Assembly (NCBI GenBank): GCA_023667315.1
Contig: JAMPAI010000001.1
Location: 242,820 to 306,819, forward strand
Length of the DNA: 64,000 nucleotides
Direction: 5' to 3'
Source: Ruminococcus flavefaciens
GTDB taxonomy: Bacteria; Bacteroidota; Bacteroidia; Bacteroidales; P3
Part shown: positions 56,601 through 64,000 of the stretch, piece by piece
How the letters are laid out: each line of letters opens with the position of its first letter
Numbering within the stretch: the stretch's first letter is position 1
Program-made: the position numbers and the translations under genes
The notes under the pieces: model-generated
Told to the model about the DNA's origin: nothing
Databases searched by the model: none
The model's input: only the letters and a program-made list of their open reading frames with translations

Positions 56601-59600
56601 ACGAAAACGGTTGCTACACGCTCGAAAACGTATATGGAAACCTGTCTTACACGGCCAAGATTACCGCCTCGGGTTACTCCGACTATGCGGAACCCTTTGC
56701 CGTGGGCGCCGCCGACTTTAAGGCCGATACCATCGTGCTTTCGAAAATGGTGAATATGCCCTCGGCGGTAAACGCCTACGACAAGACCGATCACGCGCTT
56801 GTGGAATGGACCGATCCCGTTCCGGTGGCATGGCTCCAGCTCGACAAAGGCGAGATTTACGGCGGTTTCGGCGGCGCTTCCGACCAAGCCTATATGGTGG
56901 GCCACCGTTACACGCCCCAGACTTTCCGGGAAAACGGTATCACGGCATCTTCGGCCATCACCAAGGTTAGGTTCTATCCCAATGCCATCGCCAAGTTCTA
57001 CGTATCTGTCTTTTCCGGAGACGAAGGGGTTGAAGGCCTGGTTTTCGAAGAAGAAGTGAAGGTGGAACAATATGAGGCCTGGTGCGAACACAGCCTGTCG
57101 CGCCCCGTGGCGATCGATCCCTCCAAGAACTATATCGTGGCGCTTAAGGTTCAGCAAAGTTCCGGTTCAAACCCGGTGGGCTTCGACCGCGGGCCTGCCG
57201 TAACCAACGGCGACCTGTTTTCCGAAAACGGCGGCCATACCTGGGTAAGCGTGCGTCAGGTGTCCGCCGGCACGAACTACAACTGGCTGATCCATACCTA
57301 TTGCTCGGCCAACCCCAACAGCATGCCTACCGACACGATGGAACTCTATTCGGTTCGTCCCATAGTTTCCGGCAACGGGAATTTCCTGGCCGAATACGGT
57401 TCGGAACAACATCCTTCCATGCCTGCCCTCGCCTCCGTTGATGAACAGCGGGGCAATGCTCCGGCAAGCTACACCGTGGAAATTCTGAGCAGGGAGAAAC
57501 GCAGGGCGGCCAAGAGCATGGCGCAGACGCAAAGCAAGGCGGTGGCCGGTTATCGGTACGAAGTGTATCGATTGTTGAACGGGCTGGAACAGGATCAAGA
57601 CCAGTGGACAAAGATCACGCCTGCACCCGTCAGCGAAATGCAGGTGCGCGATAATTCCTGGACTGGCCTTAAAGACACGCTCTGGCGTTACGCCGTGCGC
57701 AGTTTAAGCGACGGTGCCTATTCCGACTATACCTTCAGCCGTGCCGTGGATAAGGGCAAGTATGTTACCGCCAAGGTAAAGGTGGTCACCAATACCACGG
57801 AATCGGCCAGAGGCGCGGAGGTTCAGCTCAAGGGCATCAATAACGTCTATACCGCCACGGTGGGCAGCGACGACACGGCGCGTATCGAGAACGTTCACTT
57901 CGGAACCTACGACCTCGTTGTCGGCAAGGAATTCTACAACACCTACAACCGGAAAGGTATCGTCTTGAACGCCGATAACTGCAATTTGGATTTGGTTACG
58001 CTGATCGAGGACGTGCGTCCGCCGCTCGACTTCAAGGCCACCGACTGGGTGGATTATGTGGATGTGAGCTGGCAGAAACCGCGCCGCCTCAAGGAAGTGG
58101 AACTTACCAAGAGCATCGGCGAGTACACTTCCGGCTATGGGGTCAATGCCGGCGGCGATATGATTGTGGGGCAACGCTTCACGCCCGCCCAACTGGAAGA
58201 AGCCGGGGTGGACGGCTACTACATCAATTCCATTTCGTTCTATCCTTCCGCCAACGCCGACTTTACCGTAAATGTATGGAAGAGCGACAACATAGGCGAG
58301 GAAAAGGAAACCTACGCCCAGCGGGTGGACGGTTCCGATATCGTGCTCAACCGATGGAACACCGTGCTTCTGGACGAGCCGGTGCTGATTAACGCAAGCC
58401 AAAGCTACATCATCGGTTACACGGCCTATATGGCGGCGGGAAATTATCCCATCGGCGCCGATGAGGGGCCTGTGGTTCCGGGCGGCGACCTGCTGTTCTA
58501 CAACAACGCCTGGAGTTCGTTCTGCGGTTTCGCGCCAACCATGTACGACTTCAACTGGATGATCAAGGCGGTGGCCGCCAATTCGAGGGGAACGGCCAAG
58601 ACCCTGGCCAAGGCGGAAGAAGAACTGGACTACACCTACGAACTCTACCGCTTTACCGAGGACAATCTTGCCAAACCCACCGCATGGACCAGGCTGAGCG
58701 GCGAAAACTTCAAGGAACTGGCCTATGTGGATAAGGATTGGAAGGATATAGCCGACGGCGACTATCATTTTGCCGTGTTCTCCCGTTCCACCACCGGCAA
58801 TACTTCTGATACCGTTCTTTCCGAACTGTTGCCCAAGGGCAAGGTGTCGGTGGTTACGGTAAAGGCCGTCACCAACAACGGTTCCTCGGCCGAAGGCGCC
58901 GTGGTAAGCCTTTCCTCCCAGAATCAGGGCAAGGATTATTCTGAAGTGATCGGTGCCAACGGATCGGTGGATATTCCCGCCGTGCTGAAAGGTTCCTATA
59001 TCTTGCGCATCGAAAAGCCGCACTTCCAGACCTTCACCGAGGCCGTTACCGTTTCCGGCTCCAAGACGACCTTAGACGGCAACGAACTCAAGGAAAGTCT
59101 CGATGCGCCTATCGTTCGCGCCTTTAAGCGCGGTGACGACAACGTGCGTGTGGATTGGTATTCGCCGATGGCCTCCGGGGCTTATCCGCACTACATTACC
59201 TGGAGCACCGATGAGTTCTTTACCGGTATCGGTCAGGCGAGCACGGGCTTCAACGCCTCCTGCGCGCATAAATACACGCCGGCCGACCTAAGGGAAAACA
59301 ACGTTGTGGGCACCTACATCTACAAGATCAAGTTCTATCCGGCCTCCCAGCCGAACAATCCCACGCAAGGTTCTTTCCGCGTGCAGGTTTGGGAAGGCGA
59401 AGACGGCATCTCGGTGGTGAACCAGACCGTTCCGGCTTCGTCCATCAAATACAACGAATGGAACGAAGTGGTGCTGACCAAGCCGTATTACATCGACGGC
59501 GGCAAGACCGTGATGGTGGGTTATACGGCAAGCCTTACCCAGGGTTGGGGCTGCGGTATCGACCACGGTCCGGCGGTTCGCGGCCGGGGCAACATGATCA

Positions 59601-60202
59601 GTGTGGATGGAAGCTGGGCGCATATCACCGACCTTAGCCCCGATCTGGACTACAACTGGATGATTCAGGCCTATTGCACCGACGCGCTCGAAGCCGGTAT
59701 CGAAAACGCTTCCAAGGCGGATGCTTCCGGCGAGGATTTCGTAAAGGCGTACAGTGTATATCGTCTGCGCGAATCGGATATGACCGTGCCCGACCGTTGG
59801 ACGCCGCTTAAGGAAAACACTTCCGACAAGAACCTTACCGACAGTCATGTGAACCTGCCCGATGCCTGGTATATGTACGCGGTCAAGGCAATCTATGCCA
59901 CCGGAGAATCCGAATACGCGTTCTCCGACCGTTTGGGCAAGGGCGTGGCCAACGAAGGCTTGGAAGAAGCCGGTCTGGAATCGCTTTCGATAACGCCGAA
60001 CCCGAACAACGGCATCTTCTCGATGAACCTGCCCTATGGCGGCAAGGTAAGCGTTTACGCGCTCGACGGTTCGCTTGTATGGCAGGCCGACAAGGCCGAA
60101 GGCCTCTGCGGGTTCGACCTGAATCTGCCCGCCGGTGTCTATACCGTGCTGCTTACCGATGGCACACGCAAGGCCGCAGGCCGTCTGCTTATCGTAAGAT
60201 AG
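53684..60202 (+). CDS. Giant T9SS-sorted adhesin with repeated beta-sandwich modules
   Basis: A 2172-residue secreted protein. After the signal peptide (MKKLAKFMIMLVLAGIFACRAAFA), two cleaved-adhesin-type modules alternate with fibronectin-III-like domains (PSAPLNVRATLSGSNVTVSW). Four related ~150-residue modules follow, at about nt 55690-56240, 56830-57310, 58100-58580 and 59200-59680. Each has the pattern F-Y-P, a V-x-V-W/F-x-G-E strand, a glycine-rich GPAV loop and YNWLI/YNWMI ending. Carboxypeptidase-regulatory-like domains (ALANARVSVDGINLVKRTGNDGTY) separate them. It ends in a type A sorting domain (ITPNPNNGIFSMNLP, PAGVYTVLL). It follows the protease by 6 bp. Confidence 0.87.
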   Translation: MKKLAKFMIMLVLAGIFACRAAFASPQEGMQKLPVVKTDTVFYEDFGGAREEPSQDWLLIDANKDGVTWRVIISGMTPGYGYDLGYGRSTQKADDYAVSPLFDLKADRSYRLSYFANNGLDEGDVEMWLGTDRTVEGMTKRLDSIHVYNLQNGHQKSVVFTVPADGKYCIGVRAVSPACEKGGLYVDNIALTQELMNAAPQPVSDLVQVPGNNGTGMSLKWKNPTRTQDGSALSGNLTAIEIYRNYGSTAQAYNLSLAPGAEVTWVDPNPQAGKVTYHVYAVNAGGRSYAQTLTTFVGEDLPSAPLNVRATLSGSNVTVSWDEPGEFGQEGGWYDKGNLTYTVIRKPDFKVVMSSSPDKTCTDAVTDLDYYYYEVSAQNAKGSGEPALSQGIRVGSSAALPFHEDFEDEEAFRSLWTILDVKNDKATWDLDPARGNLLPGAAQYNWMLARVGWEFPRPPADDWLFSPLMKFEKGKNYRLRYSLKGTPFSEIHLRISLGKTANPAAMTTLIENVSAYGSGGFEDRSKEFTAPESGSFCLGFYYFQDDGYIWIDDVWVEEIAEKDLAAVSLKGSNAPKAGEANAYTFTIENKGTSAARNYKARLLDQAGNVLAESAEQTRPLSSGRTSDISLSWTPQNTNVTALRAEVVWDEDAVFGNNISTEIKLRIQGDGFKAVLVGTGDVRSYSVPWYTFDQGLGQTVYPNSLMEGVMGKLYGLSYQVMVTPDDGKPIKDQHFRVWVGETDRYDMSAGWFGPDELTCVLDTVMDIEPGNYEWYVPFQRAFDYKGGNIVVGFEGLNTFSYLANGMNFSCTETNWNAVHRSSYGNNKLMHMDNLDNLYGKFFSLRPNTTFYFDIDNMGALQGKVSDKDGKALANARVSVDGINLVKRTGNDGTYTYPYLPAGSRNVRFTLVGYEDVERTAAIADKQTATLDITMQNRPEVKVSGVIVGSDDPHRGLPLATLTLAGPSDYTVTTDENGCYTLENVYGNLSYTAKITASGYSDYAEPFAVGAADFKADTIVLSKMVNMPSAVNAYDKTDHALVEWTDPVPVAWLQLDKGEIYGGFGGASDQAYMVGHRYTPQTFRENGITASSAITKVRFYPNAIAKFYVSVFSGDEGVEGLVFEEEVKVEQYEAWCEHSLSRPVAIDPSKNYIVALKVQQSSGSNPVGFDRGPAVTNGDLFSENGGHTWVSVRQVSAGTNYNWLIHTYCSANPNSMPTDTMELYSVRPIVSGNGNFLAEYGSEQHPSMPALASVDEQRGNAPASYTVEILSREKRRAAKSMAQTQSKAVAGYRYEVYRLLNGLEQDQDQWTKITPAPVSEMQVRDNSWTGLKDTLWRYAVRSLSDGAYSDYTFSRAVDKGKYVTAKVKVVTNTTESARGAEVQLKGINNVYTATVGSDDTARIENVHFGTYDLVVGKEFYNTYNRKGIVLNADNCNLDLVTLIEDVRPPLDFKATDWVDYVDVSWQKPRRLKEVELTKSIGEYTSGYGVNAGGDMIVGQRFTPAQLEEAGVDGYYINSISFYPSANADFTVNVWKSDNIGEEKETYAQRVDGSDIVLNRWNTVLLDEPVLINASQSYIIGYTAYMAAGNYPIGADEGPVVPGGDLLFYNNAWSSFCGFAPTMYDFNWMIKAVAANSRGTAKTLAKAEEELDYTYELYRFTEDNLAKPTAWTRLSGENFKELAYVDKDWKDIADGDYHFAVFSRSTTGNTSDTVLSELLPKGKVSVVTVKAVTNNGSSAEGAVVSLSSQNQGKDYSEVIGANGSVDIPAVLKGSYILRIEKPHFQTFTEAVTVSGSKTTLDGNELKESLDAPIVRAFKRGDDNVRVDWYSPMASGAYPHYITWSTDEFFTGIGQASTGFNASCAHKYTPADLRENNVVGTYIYKIKFYPASQPNNPTQGSFRVQVWEGEDGISVVNQTVPASSIKYNEWNEVVLTKPYYIDGGKTVMVGYTASLTQGWGCGIDHGPAVRGRGNMISVDGSWAHITDLSPDLDYNWMIQAYCTDALEAGIENASKADASGEDFVKAYSVYRLRESDMTVPDRWTPLKENTSDKNLTDSHVNLPDAWYMYAVKAIYATGESEYAFSDRLGKGVANEGLEEAGLESLSITPNPNNGIFSMNLPYGGKVSVYALDGSLVWQADKAEGLCGFDLNLPAGVYTVLLTDGTRKAAGRLLIVR

Positions 60203-60216
60203 TCTTGTTCTTTCGC

Positions 60217-60250
60217 GGGGTGGTGCGGTTTTCCGCACCGCCCCTTTTTT
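60217..60250 (+). terminator. Intrinsic terminator after the adhesin operon
   Basis: GGGG-T-GGTGCGG (60217-60228), TTTT loop, CCGCACC-G-CCCC (60233-60244), then six T (60245-60250). A 12-bp stem with one wobble pair makes a strong terminator 14 bp after the giant-adhesin stop. Confidence 0.9.
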
Positions 60251-60272
60251 ATGCTTTCAAAAAAACGAGAAA

Positions 60273-62084
60273 ATGAAAATTGTACACTGGATACATGTCT
60301 CGGCATTCGTTGCGTTGTTCGCCATTGGATGTCCGCTTAAGGCGCAGGAAACCTTTGTGGAACAGACGCCGCAACCCCGTAAGGTACTCGTGGAGGAATT
60401 CACGGGGCTGCATTGTTCCAACTGTCCGGGCGGCCATAAAATGGCGGGCGAGATAGAGGAACTCTATCCAGAGGACTGCTTTTTCGTGAACATCCATGCC
60501 GGCAGCCTTGCCGTGCCCCGTCCGGGCGAGACCGACTTGCGTTCGGCCTACGGCGAGGTCTTGGCTTCCCGTGCCGGTGTTTCGGGTATTCCCAGCGCGG
60601 AAATAAGCCGCCATGCGTTTCCGGGCGAAACAGGGCTCACCACCTCCAACCGAGGTAGATGGCTGGAGTATGTGGAAAATCTGCTGTGGGAGGAAAACGA
60701 CCGTGCCGTGGCTGCCGTGAATATCGCCGCCCAGGCCGAACTCGACTGGAGCAGGCGCGAACTCAAGGTTACGGTGCAGCTCTACTACACGGCATCTTCT
60801 TTGCAAAGCGCGAACTACCTGCATGTAATGCTGGTGCAGGACAATATCAAGGGGCAGCAGGACGGTTCGGCGGCCAATCCCGCGCAGGTGCTGGCCGACG
60901 GTTCCTACCTGCACCGCCATGTGTTGCGCGACCTGCTTACCGATATTGCCGGCGACAGGATTGAAACCACCGCCGAAGGCAGTCTGGTAACCAGAACCTA
61001 TACCAAGGAATTGCCCGAGACCTATAACCAGACAGCGGTGGATTTCCTGCAACTGCAGGTGGTGGCCTTCGTTACCGAGAGCGAAAAGGAAGTGTTGAAC
61101 GCCTGTCGCGTGGAGCCCGTCTTTTCCAACGGGCCGGAATACGTGTTCGAGATGAAAAATTTTGAAACCGTGCAGGAAAATACCTGCGACAACGGGCTGC
61201 GTTTTTGTTTCGATCTGGTGAACCGTAATCCCGAATCGGCCAAGGTGGAGAACGTAAGCTTTCTGTTCCGCACCGCCCAGGGGCGCGAACAGGAACATAC
61301 GGTGAACCTTACGGATTTTTCGGCCTCCTCCACGGTGCGCGTTGAGGTGCCGTCCGTGCAGCTCGATGCGGGTGGGGTGGACGAAACCGTGCAGGTGCAG
61401 GTAAAGGCTGTAAACGGCACGCCCTTGAAGCTGTTGCAGGAGGCGGTATCCGTTACCGCGCGCAAGGATTTCTATGTGGTGAACGAGCCGGAAGTAACGC
61501 TCAACCTGTGGCAGGACCGCTGGGGCACGGAGATTTCGTGGGCTTTTACGGCGCAGGACGGCACGGTTATCGATAAGGTGAACGCTTATGCCGACCTGAG
61601 CGCCGCGGGTACCGAAAAACACGTGCACAAGCTTACGCTGCCGCATGGCTGCAATATGTTCGTGCTTCGCGATATGGCTAAGGACGGCATCAACAACATA
61701 AGCGGGGAAGGCCATCTGGAAATGCTCGATAAAGGAGGGAACCGGGTGGCGGCCAGCGACGGCACCTATTCCGACAGCCTTGTCTGGATGTTCCGTTACA
61801 GCCCGGTATCGGTGCGGAAGTTCGCCCCTGTCGGAGACCTGCGGGCCTATCCCAATCCGGCGCACGACAGGGTGGTACTCAGCTTTACGCTTGCCCGCGC
61901 CGGAAGCCTGCAATACGGCATCCGCTCCTTAGACGGCCGGGAACAAGGCCCCGTGCGTCAATTTTCCGGCACCGCCGGCACCAACACCTTGCAGTTGCCC
62001 TTATCAGGCTTCGCCCCCGGCATCTACCTGCTGTGGCTCTCCACTAAAGAAGGCCTCGCCACGGTAAAGATAACGGTGCGGTAA
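60273..62084 (+). CDS. Omp28-family protein with thioredoxin-like domain and T9SS tail
   Basis: A 603-residue exported protein. Signal peptide MKIVHWIHVSAFVALFAIGCPLKAQ; the Omp28 region begins with VLVEEFTGLHCSNCPGGHKMA, a thioredoxin-like strand with C48-x-x-C51. Two beta domains follow (about 280-500), and the C-terminus is a type A sorting domain (LRAYPNPAHDRVVLSF, FAPGIYLLWLS). Omp28 proteins are outer-membrane-associated in Porphyromonas; disulfide chemistry at the CxxC is plausible but untested. The ATG lies only 22 bp after the upstream terminator, leaving little room for a separate promoter. Confidence 0.85.
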   Translation: MKIVHWIHVSAFVALFAIGCPLKAQETFVEQTPQPRKVLVEEFTGLHCSNCPGGHKMAGEIEELYPEDCFFVNIHAGSLAVPRPGETDLRSAYGEVLASRAGVSGIPSAEISRHAFPGETGLTTSNRGRWLEYVENLLWEENDRAVAAVNIAAQAELDWSRRELKVTVQLYYTASSLQSANYLHVMLVQDNIKGQQDGSAANPAQVLADGSYLHRHVLRDLLTDIAGDRIETTAEGSLVTRTYTKELPETYNQTAVDFLQLQVVAFVTESEKEVLNACRVEPVFSNGPEYVFEMKNFETVQENTCDNGLRFCFDLVNRNPESAKVENVSFLFRTAQGREQEHTVNLTDFSASSTVRVEVPSVQLDAGGVDETVQVQVKAVNGTPLKLLQEAVSVTARKDFYVVNEPEVTLNLWQDRWGTEISWAFTAQDGTVIDKVNAYADLSAAGTEKHVHKLTLPHGCNMFVLRDMAKDGINNISGEGHLEMLDKGGNRVAASDGTYSDSLVWMFRYSPVSVRKFAPVGDLRAYPNPAHDRVVLSFTLARAGSLQYGIRSLDGREQGPVRQFSGTAGTNTLQLPLSGFAPGIYLLWLSTKEGLATVKITVR

Positions 62085-62107
62085 AAAGGTAATTCGATTA
62101 GAATGCG

Positions 62108-62140
62108 AAGGGGCGGGCCTGCAGGCCCGCCCCTTACTTT
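62108..62140. terminator. Bidirectional terminator between Omp28 gene and dnaK
   Basis: A perfect 28-bp palindrome at 62108-62135 (AAGGGGCGGGCC, central TGCA, then its complement), followed by TTACTTT on the plus strand. It lies between two convergent genes and can serve both. Confidence 0.85.
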
Positions 62141-62162
62141 ACACAATCAATCAGCTTTCCGA

Positions 62163-64000
62163 TTACTTCACTTCCTCGAACGGAACGTCGGTTACGTTGC
62201 CGTTGTCGGAGGCGCCCTGCGCACCTGCACCGGGGTTGGCACCGGCGTTCGGGTCGAAGCCCGCGGCACCTTGCGCGCCCTGTGCGCCGGCGGCCTGCTG
62301 CTGGGCCTGGTACATCTCTTGCGAGGCAGCCTGCCAGGCTTCGTTCAACTTGGCCGTGGCCGCGTCGATTTGTGCTAGATCCTTGCTTTCGAGGGCAGCC
62401 TTGGTGTCTTTCAAGGCCGCTTCGATGGCCGAGCGTTTTTCGGCAGGAATCTTGTCGCCGTATTCCTTAAGCTGCTTTTCGGTCTGGAACACCATGGCAT
62501 CCGCGCCGTTCACCTTGTCGGCCTGTTCCTTGGCCTTCATGTCGGCGTCGCGGTTGGCTTCCGCCTCGGCCTTCATCTTCTTGATCTCGTCTTCGCTCAA
62601 TCCCGAAGAAGCCTCGATGCGGATCTGCTGCATCTTGCCCGTGCCCTTGTCTTTGGCCGAAACGTTGAGGATACCGTTGGCGTCGATATCGAACGTAACC
62701 TCGATTTGCGGCACACCGCGCGGAGCGGCCGGAATGCCGTCCAAGTGGAAGCGGCCGATGCTCTTGTTCTGGTTCGCCATGGGGCGTTCCCCTTGCAGGA
62801 TATGGATTTCCACCGAAGGCTGGTTGTCGGCGGCCGTGCTGAACACTTCGCTCTTGCGGGTGGGAATGGTGGTGTTCGACTCAATCAATTTGGTGAACAC
62901 GCCGCCCAGGGTCTCGATACCCAACGAAAGCGGGGTAACGTCGAGCAGCAGCACGTCCTTCACTTCGCCCGTGAGCACACCGCCCTGAATCGCGGCGCCC
63001 ATGGCCACCACTTCGTCGGGGTTCACGCCCTTGGAAGGCACCTTGCCGAAGTAGTTCTGCACCATTTCCTGCACCTTGGGGATACGGGTGGAACCGCCCA
63101 CGAGAATCACCTCGTCGATTTGCGAAGGTTGCAGCCCCGCATCCGCCATCGCCTTCTTGCAAGGCTCGATGGTGCGCTGGATCAGGTCGTCGCAGATCTG
63201 TTCGAACTTGGCGCGGGTAAGCTGTTTCACCAAGTGCTTGGGCGTACCGTCGATGGCTGTGATGTACGGCAGGTTGATTTCGGCGGTGGTGGAGCTCGAA
63301 AGCTCGATCTTGGCCTTTTCGGCGGCTTCTTTCAGACGTTGCAGCGCCATCGGATCCTTGCGCAGGTCGGTGTTCTCTTCCTTTTGGAATTCGTCGGCCA
63401 GCCATTCGATGATGCGTTGGTCGAAGTCGTCCCCGCCAAGGTGGGTGTCCCCGTTGGTCGATTTAACCTCGAACACGCCGTCGCCCAGTTCCAGTACCGA
63501 GATATCGAAGGTACCGCCGCCGAGGTCGAACACGGCGATTTTCTTGTCGCTCTGCGATTTGTCCAGGCCGTAGGCCAAGGCTGCCGCCGTAGGTTCGTTG
63601 ATGATACGCTTTACGGTCAAACCGGCAATTTCACCGGCTTCTTTCGTGGCCTGACGCTGGGAGTCGCTGAAGTAGGCGGGCACGGTGATCACCGCTTCGG
63701 TAACGGTGGTGCCGAGGTAGTCTTCGGCGGTCTTCTTCATTTTCTGAAGCACGATGGCCGAGATTTCCTGAGGCGTGTAGGCACGGTCGCCGATCTTTAC
63801 GCGCGGCGTGTTGTTGTCGCCCTTTTCCACCTTATAGGGCACGCGGCCCACTTCGTTGCTCACCTGGTCGAAGGTTTCGCCCATAAAACGCTTGATGGAG
63901 TAAACGGTGCCTTGCGGATTGGTAACGGCCTGACGCTTGGCGGGGTCGCCCACCTTGCGTTCGCCGTTATCTACAAAGGCAACGATGGAAGGAGTTGTCC
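62163..64000 (-). CDS. dnaK: Chaperone protein DnaK (5' end outside window)
   Basis: Hsp70 chaperone, truncated by the window edge. The reading frame runs to 64000, where it reads TPSIVAF, then [15 protein letters not shown], so roughly the first 36 residues (containing the IGIDLGTT motif) are missing; the valine codon GTG at 63953 is internal, not the start. ATPase motifs [37 protein letters not shown] and [16 protein letters not shown] are intact. The substrate-binding domain ([23 protein letters not shown]) and a Gly/Ala-rich tail ending [10 protein letters not shown] follow. Confidence 0.98.
   Translation of the reverse strand, partial: TTPSIVAFVDNGERKVGDPAKRQAVTNPQGTVYSIKRFMGETFDQVSNEVGRVPYKVEKGDNNTPRVKIGDRAYTPQEISAIVLQKMKKTAEDYLGTTVTEAVITVPAYFSDSQRQATKEAGEIAGLTVKRIINEPTAAALAYGLDKSQSDKKIAVFDLGGGTFDISVLELGDGVFEVKSTNGDTHLGGDDFDQRIIEWLADEFQKEENTDLRKDPMALQRLKEAAEKAKIELSSSTTAEINLPYITAIDGTPKHLVKQLTRAKFEQICDDLIQRTIEPCKKAMADAGLQPSQIDEVILVGGSTRIPKVQEMVQNYFGKVPSKGVNPDEVVAMGAAIQGGVLTGEVKDVLLLDVTPLSLGIETLGGVFTKLIESNTTIPTRKSEVFSTAADNQPSVEIHILQGERPMANQNKSIGRFHLDGIPAAPRGVPQIEVTFDIDANGILNVSAKDKGTGKMQQIRIEASSGLSEDEIKKMKAEAEANRDADMKAKEQADKVNGADAMVFQTEKQLKEYGDKIPAEKRSAIEAALKDTKAALESKDLAQIDAATAKLNEAWQAASQEMYQAQQQAAGAQGAQGAAGFDPNAGANPGAGAQGASDNGNVTDVPFEEVK

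Noticed and set aside
60249..61913. Antisense open frame of 554 codons opposite the Omp28-like gene
   Set aside because: The plus strand has a signal peptide, CxxC and T9SS tail; the minus frame has none.

Overview
This window reads as chromosomal DNA of a Bacteroidota bacterium, most likely order Bacteroidales. Three lines of evidence agree. Several upstream regions carry the Bacteroidetes sigma factor pattern TTTG-N19..21-TAnnTTTG instead of -35/-10 boxes. Six secreted proteins end in type IX secretion (T9SS) C-terminal sorting domains, and a T9SS plug protein is encoded. The gene set (ABC-F EttA, SpmA/SpmB fusion, Omp28 family, choice-of-anchor J/cleaved-adhesin proteins, lysyl-endopeptidase-like protease, short NusA) is typical of that group. 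I see no tRNA, rRNA, CRISPR array, transposase or integrase.

Layout. 105-1673 (+): metallo-beta-lactamase hydrolase and thyA. 1674-8572 (-): ubiB-like kinase, a small coiled-coil protein, polyprenyl diphosphate synthase, sufE, rarA, an RsmI-like methylase and dnaA. 8573-9022 is a non-coding dnaA-upstream region with repeated TTGATAA motifs. 9023-11868: thioesterase (+), then (-) rny, a probable 6S RNA, zapA and a coiled-coil gene with its own promoter. 11981-15725 (-) is the most accessory-looking part: a GNAT-like protein with a histone-H1-like tail, an IbrA-like PAPS-reductase-family protein and an IbrB-like ParB-fold protein under one consensus promoter, then an AAA ATPase whose promoter lies inside five 15-bp palindromic repeats. 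15796-18868 (-): two outer-membrane barrels, a four-helix membrane protein and an ECF sigma factor. 18992-19113 is a nested palindromic element, followed by ettA (-).

20959-24895 (+): secreted unknown, Na/Pi cotransporter-like protein, nitroreductase, cutC. 24890-27505 (-): large transglutaminase-like lipoprotein. 27771-31494 (+): two paralogous T9SS cargo proteins interleaved with two genes that each carry a single-base frameshift. 31580-35491 (+): SpmAB-like permease, T9SS plug protein and a sugar-kinase/RapZ fusion. 35492-42709 (+): promoter, terminator-like leader, then rimP-nusA-infB-tilS and a flavodoxin/ferredoxin fusion. 42901-44232 (+): a second AAA ATPase (with a C-terminal nuclease-like domain) behind a 31-bp perfect palindrome. 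44237-45982 (-): TPR/LuxR-type regulator divergent from a large surface operon (46313-60202, +) of adhesin, protease and giant adhesin. 60273-62084 (+): Omp28-like protein with a T9SS tail. 62163-64000 (-): dnaK, cut by the window end.

How the parts relate. The housekeeping blocks cover quinone/isoprenoid biogenesis, replication initiation, RNA turnover and translation initiation. The secreted genes depend on T9SS, represented here by the plug protein. The LuxR-type gene is well placed to control the adhesin-protease operon through an inverted repeat in the shared promoter region. Most interesting for follow-up are the GNAT-IbrA-IbrB-AAA cluster, the two AAA ATPase genes with palindromic operator-like leaders, the frameshifted genes in the T9SS paralogue region, and the rimP leader. 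Functions inferred here rest on sequence motifs read by eye; no database search was run.
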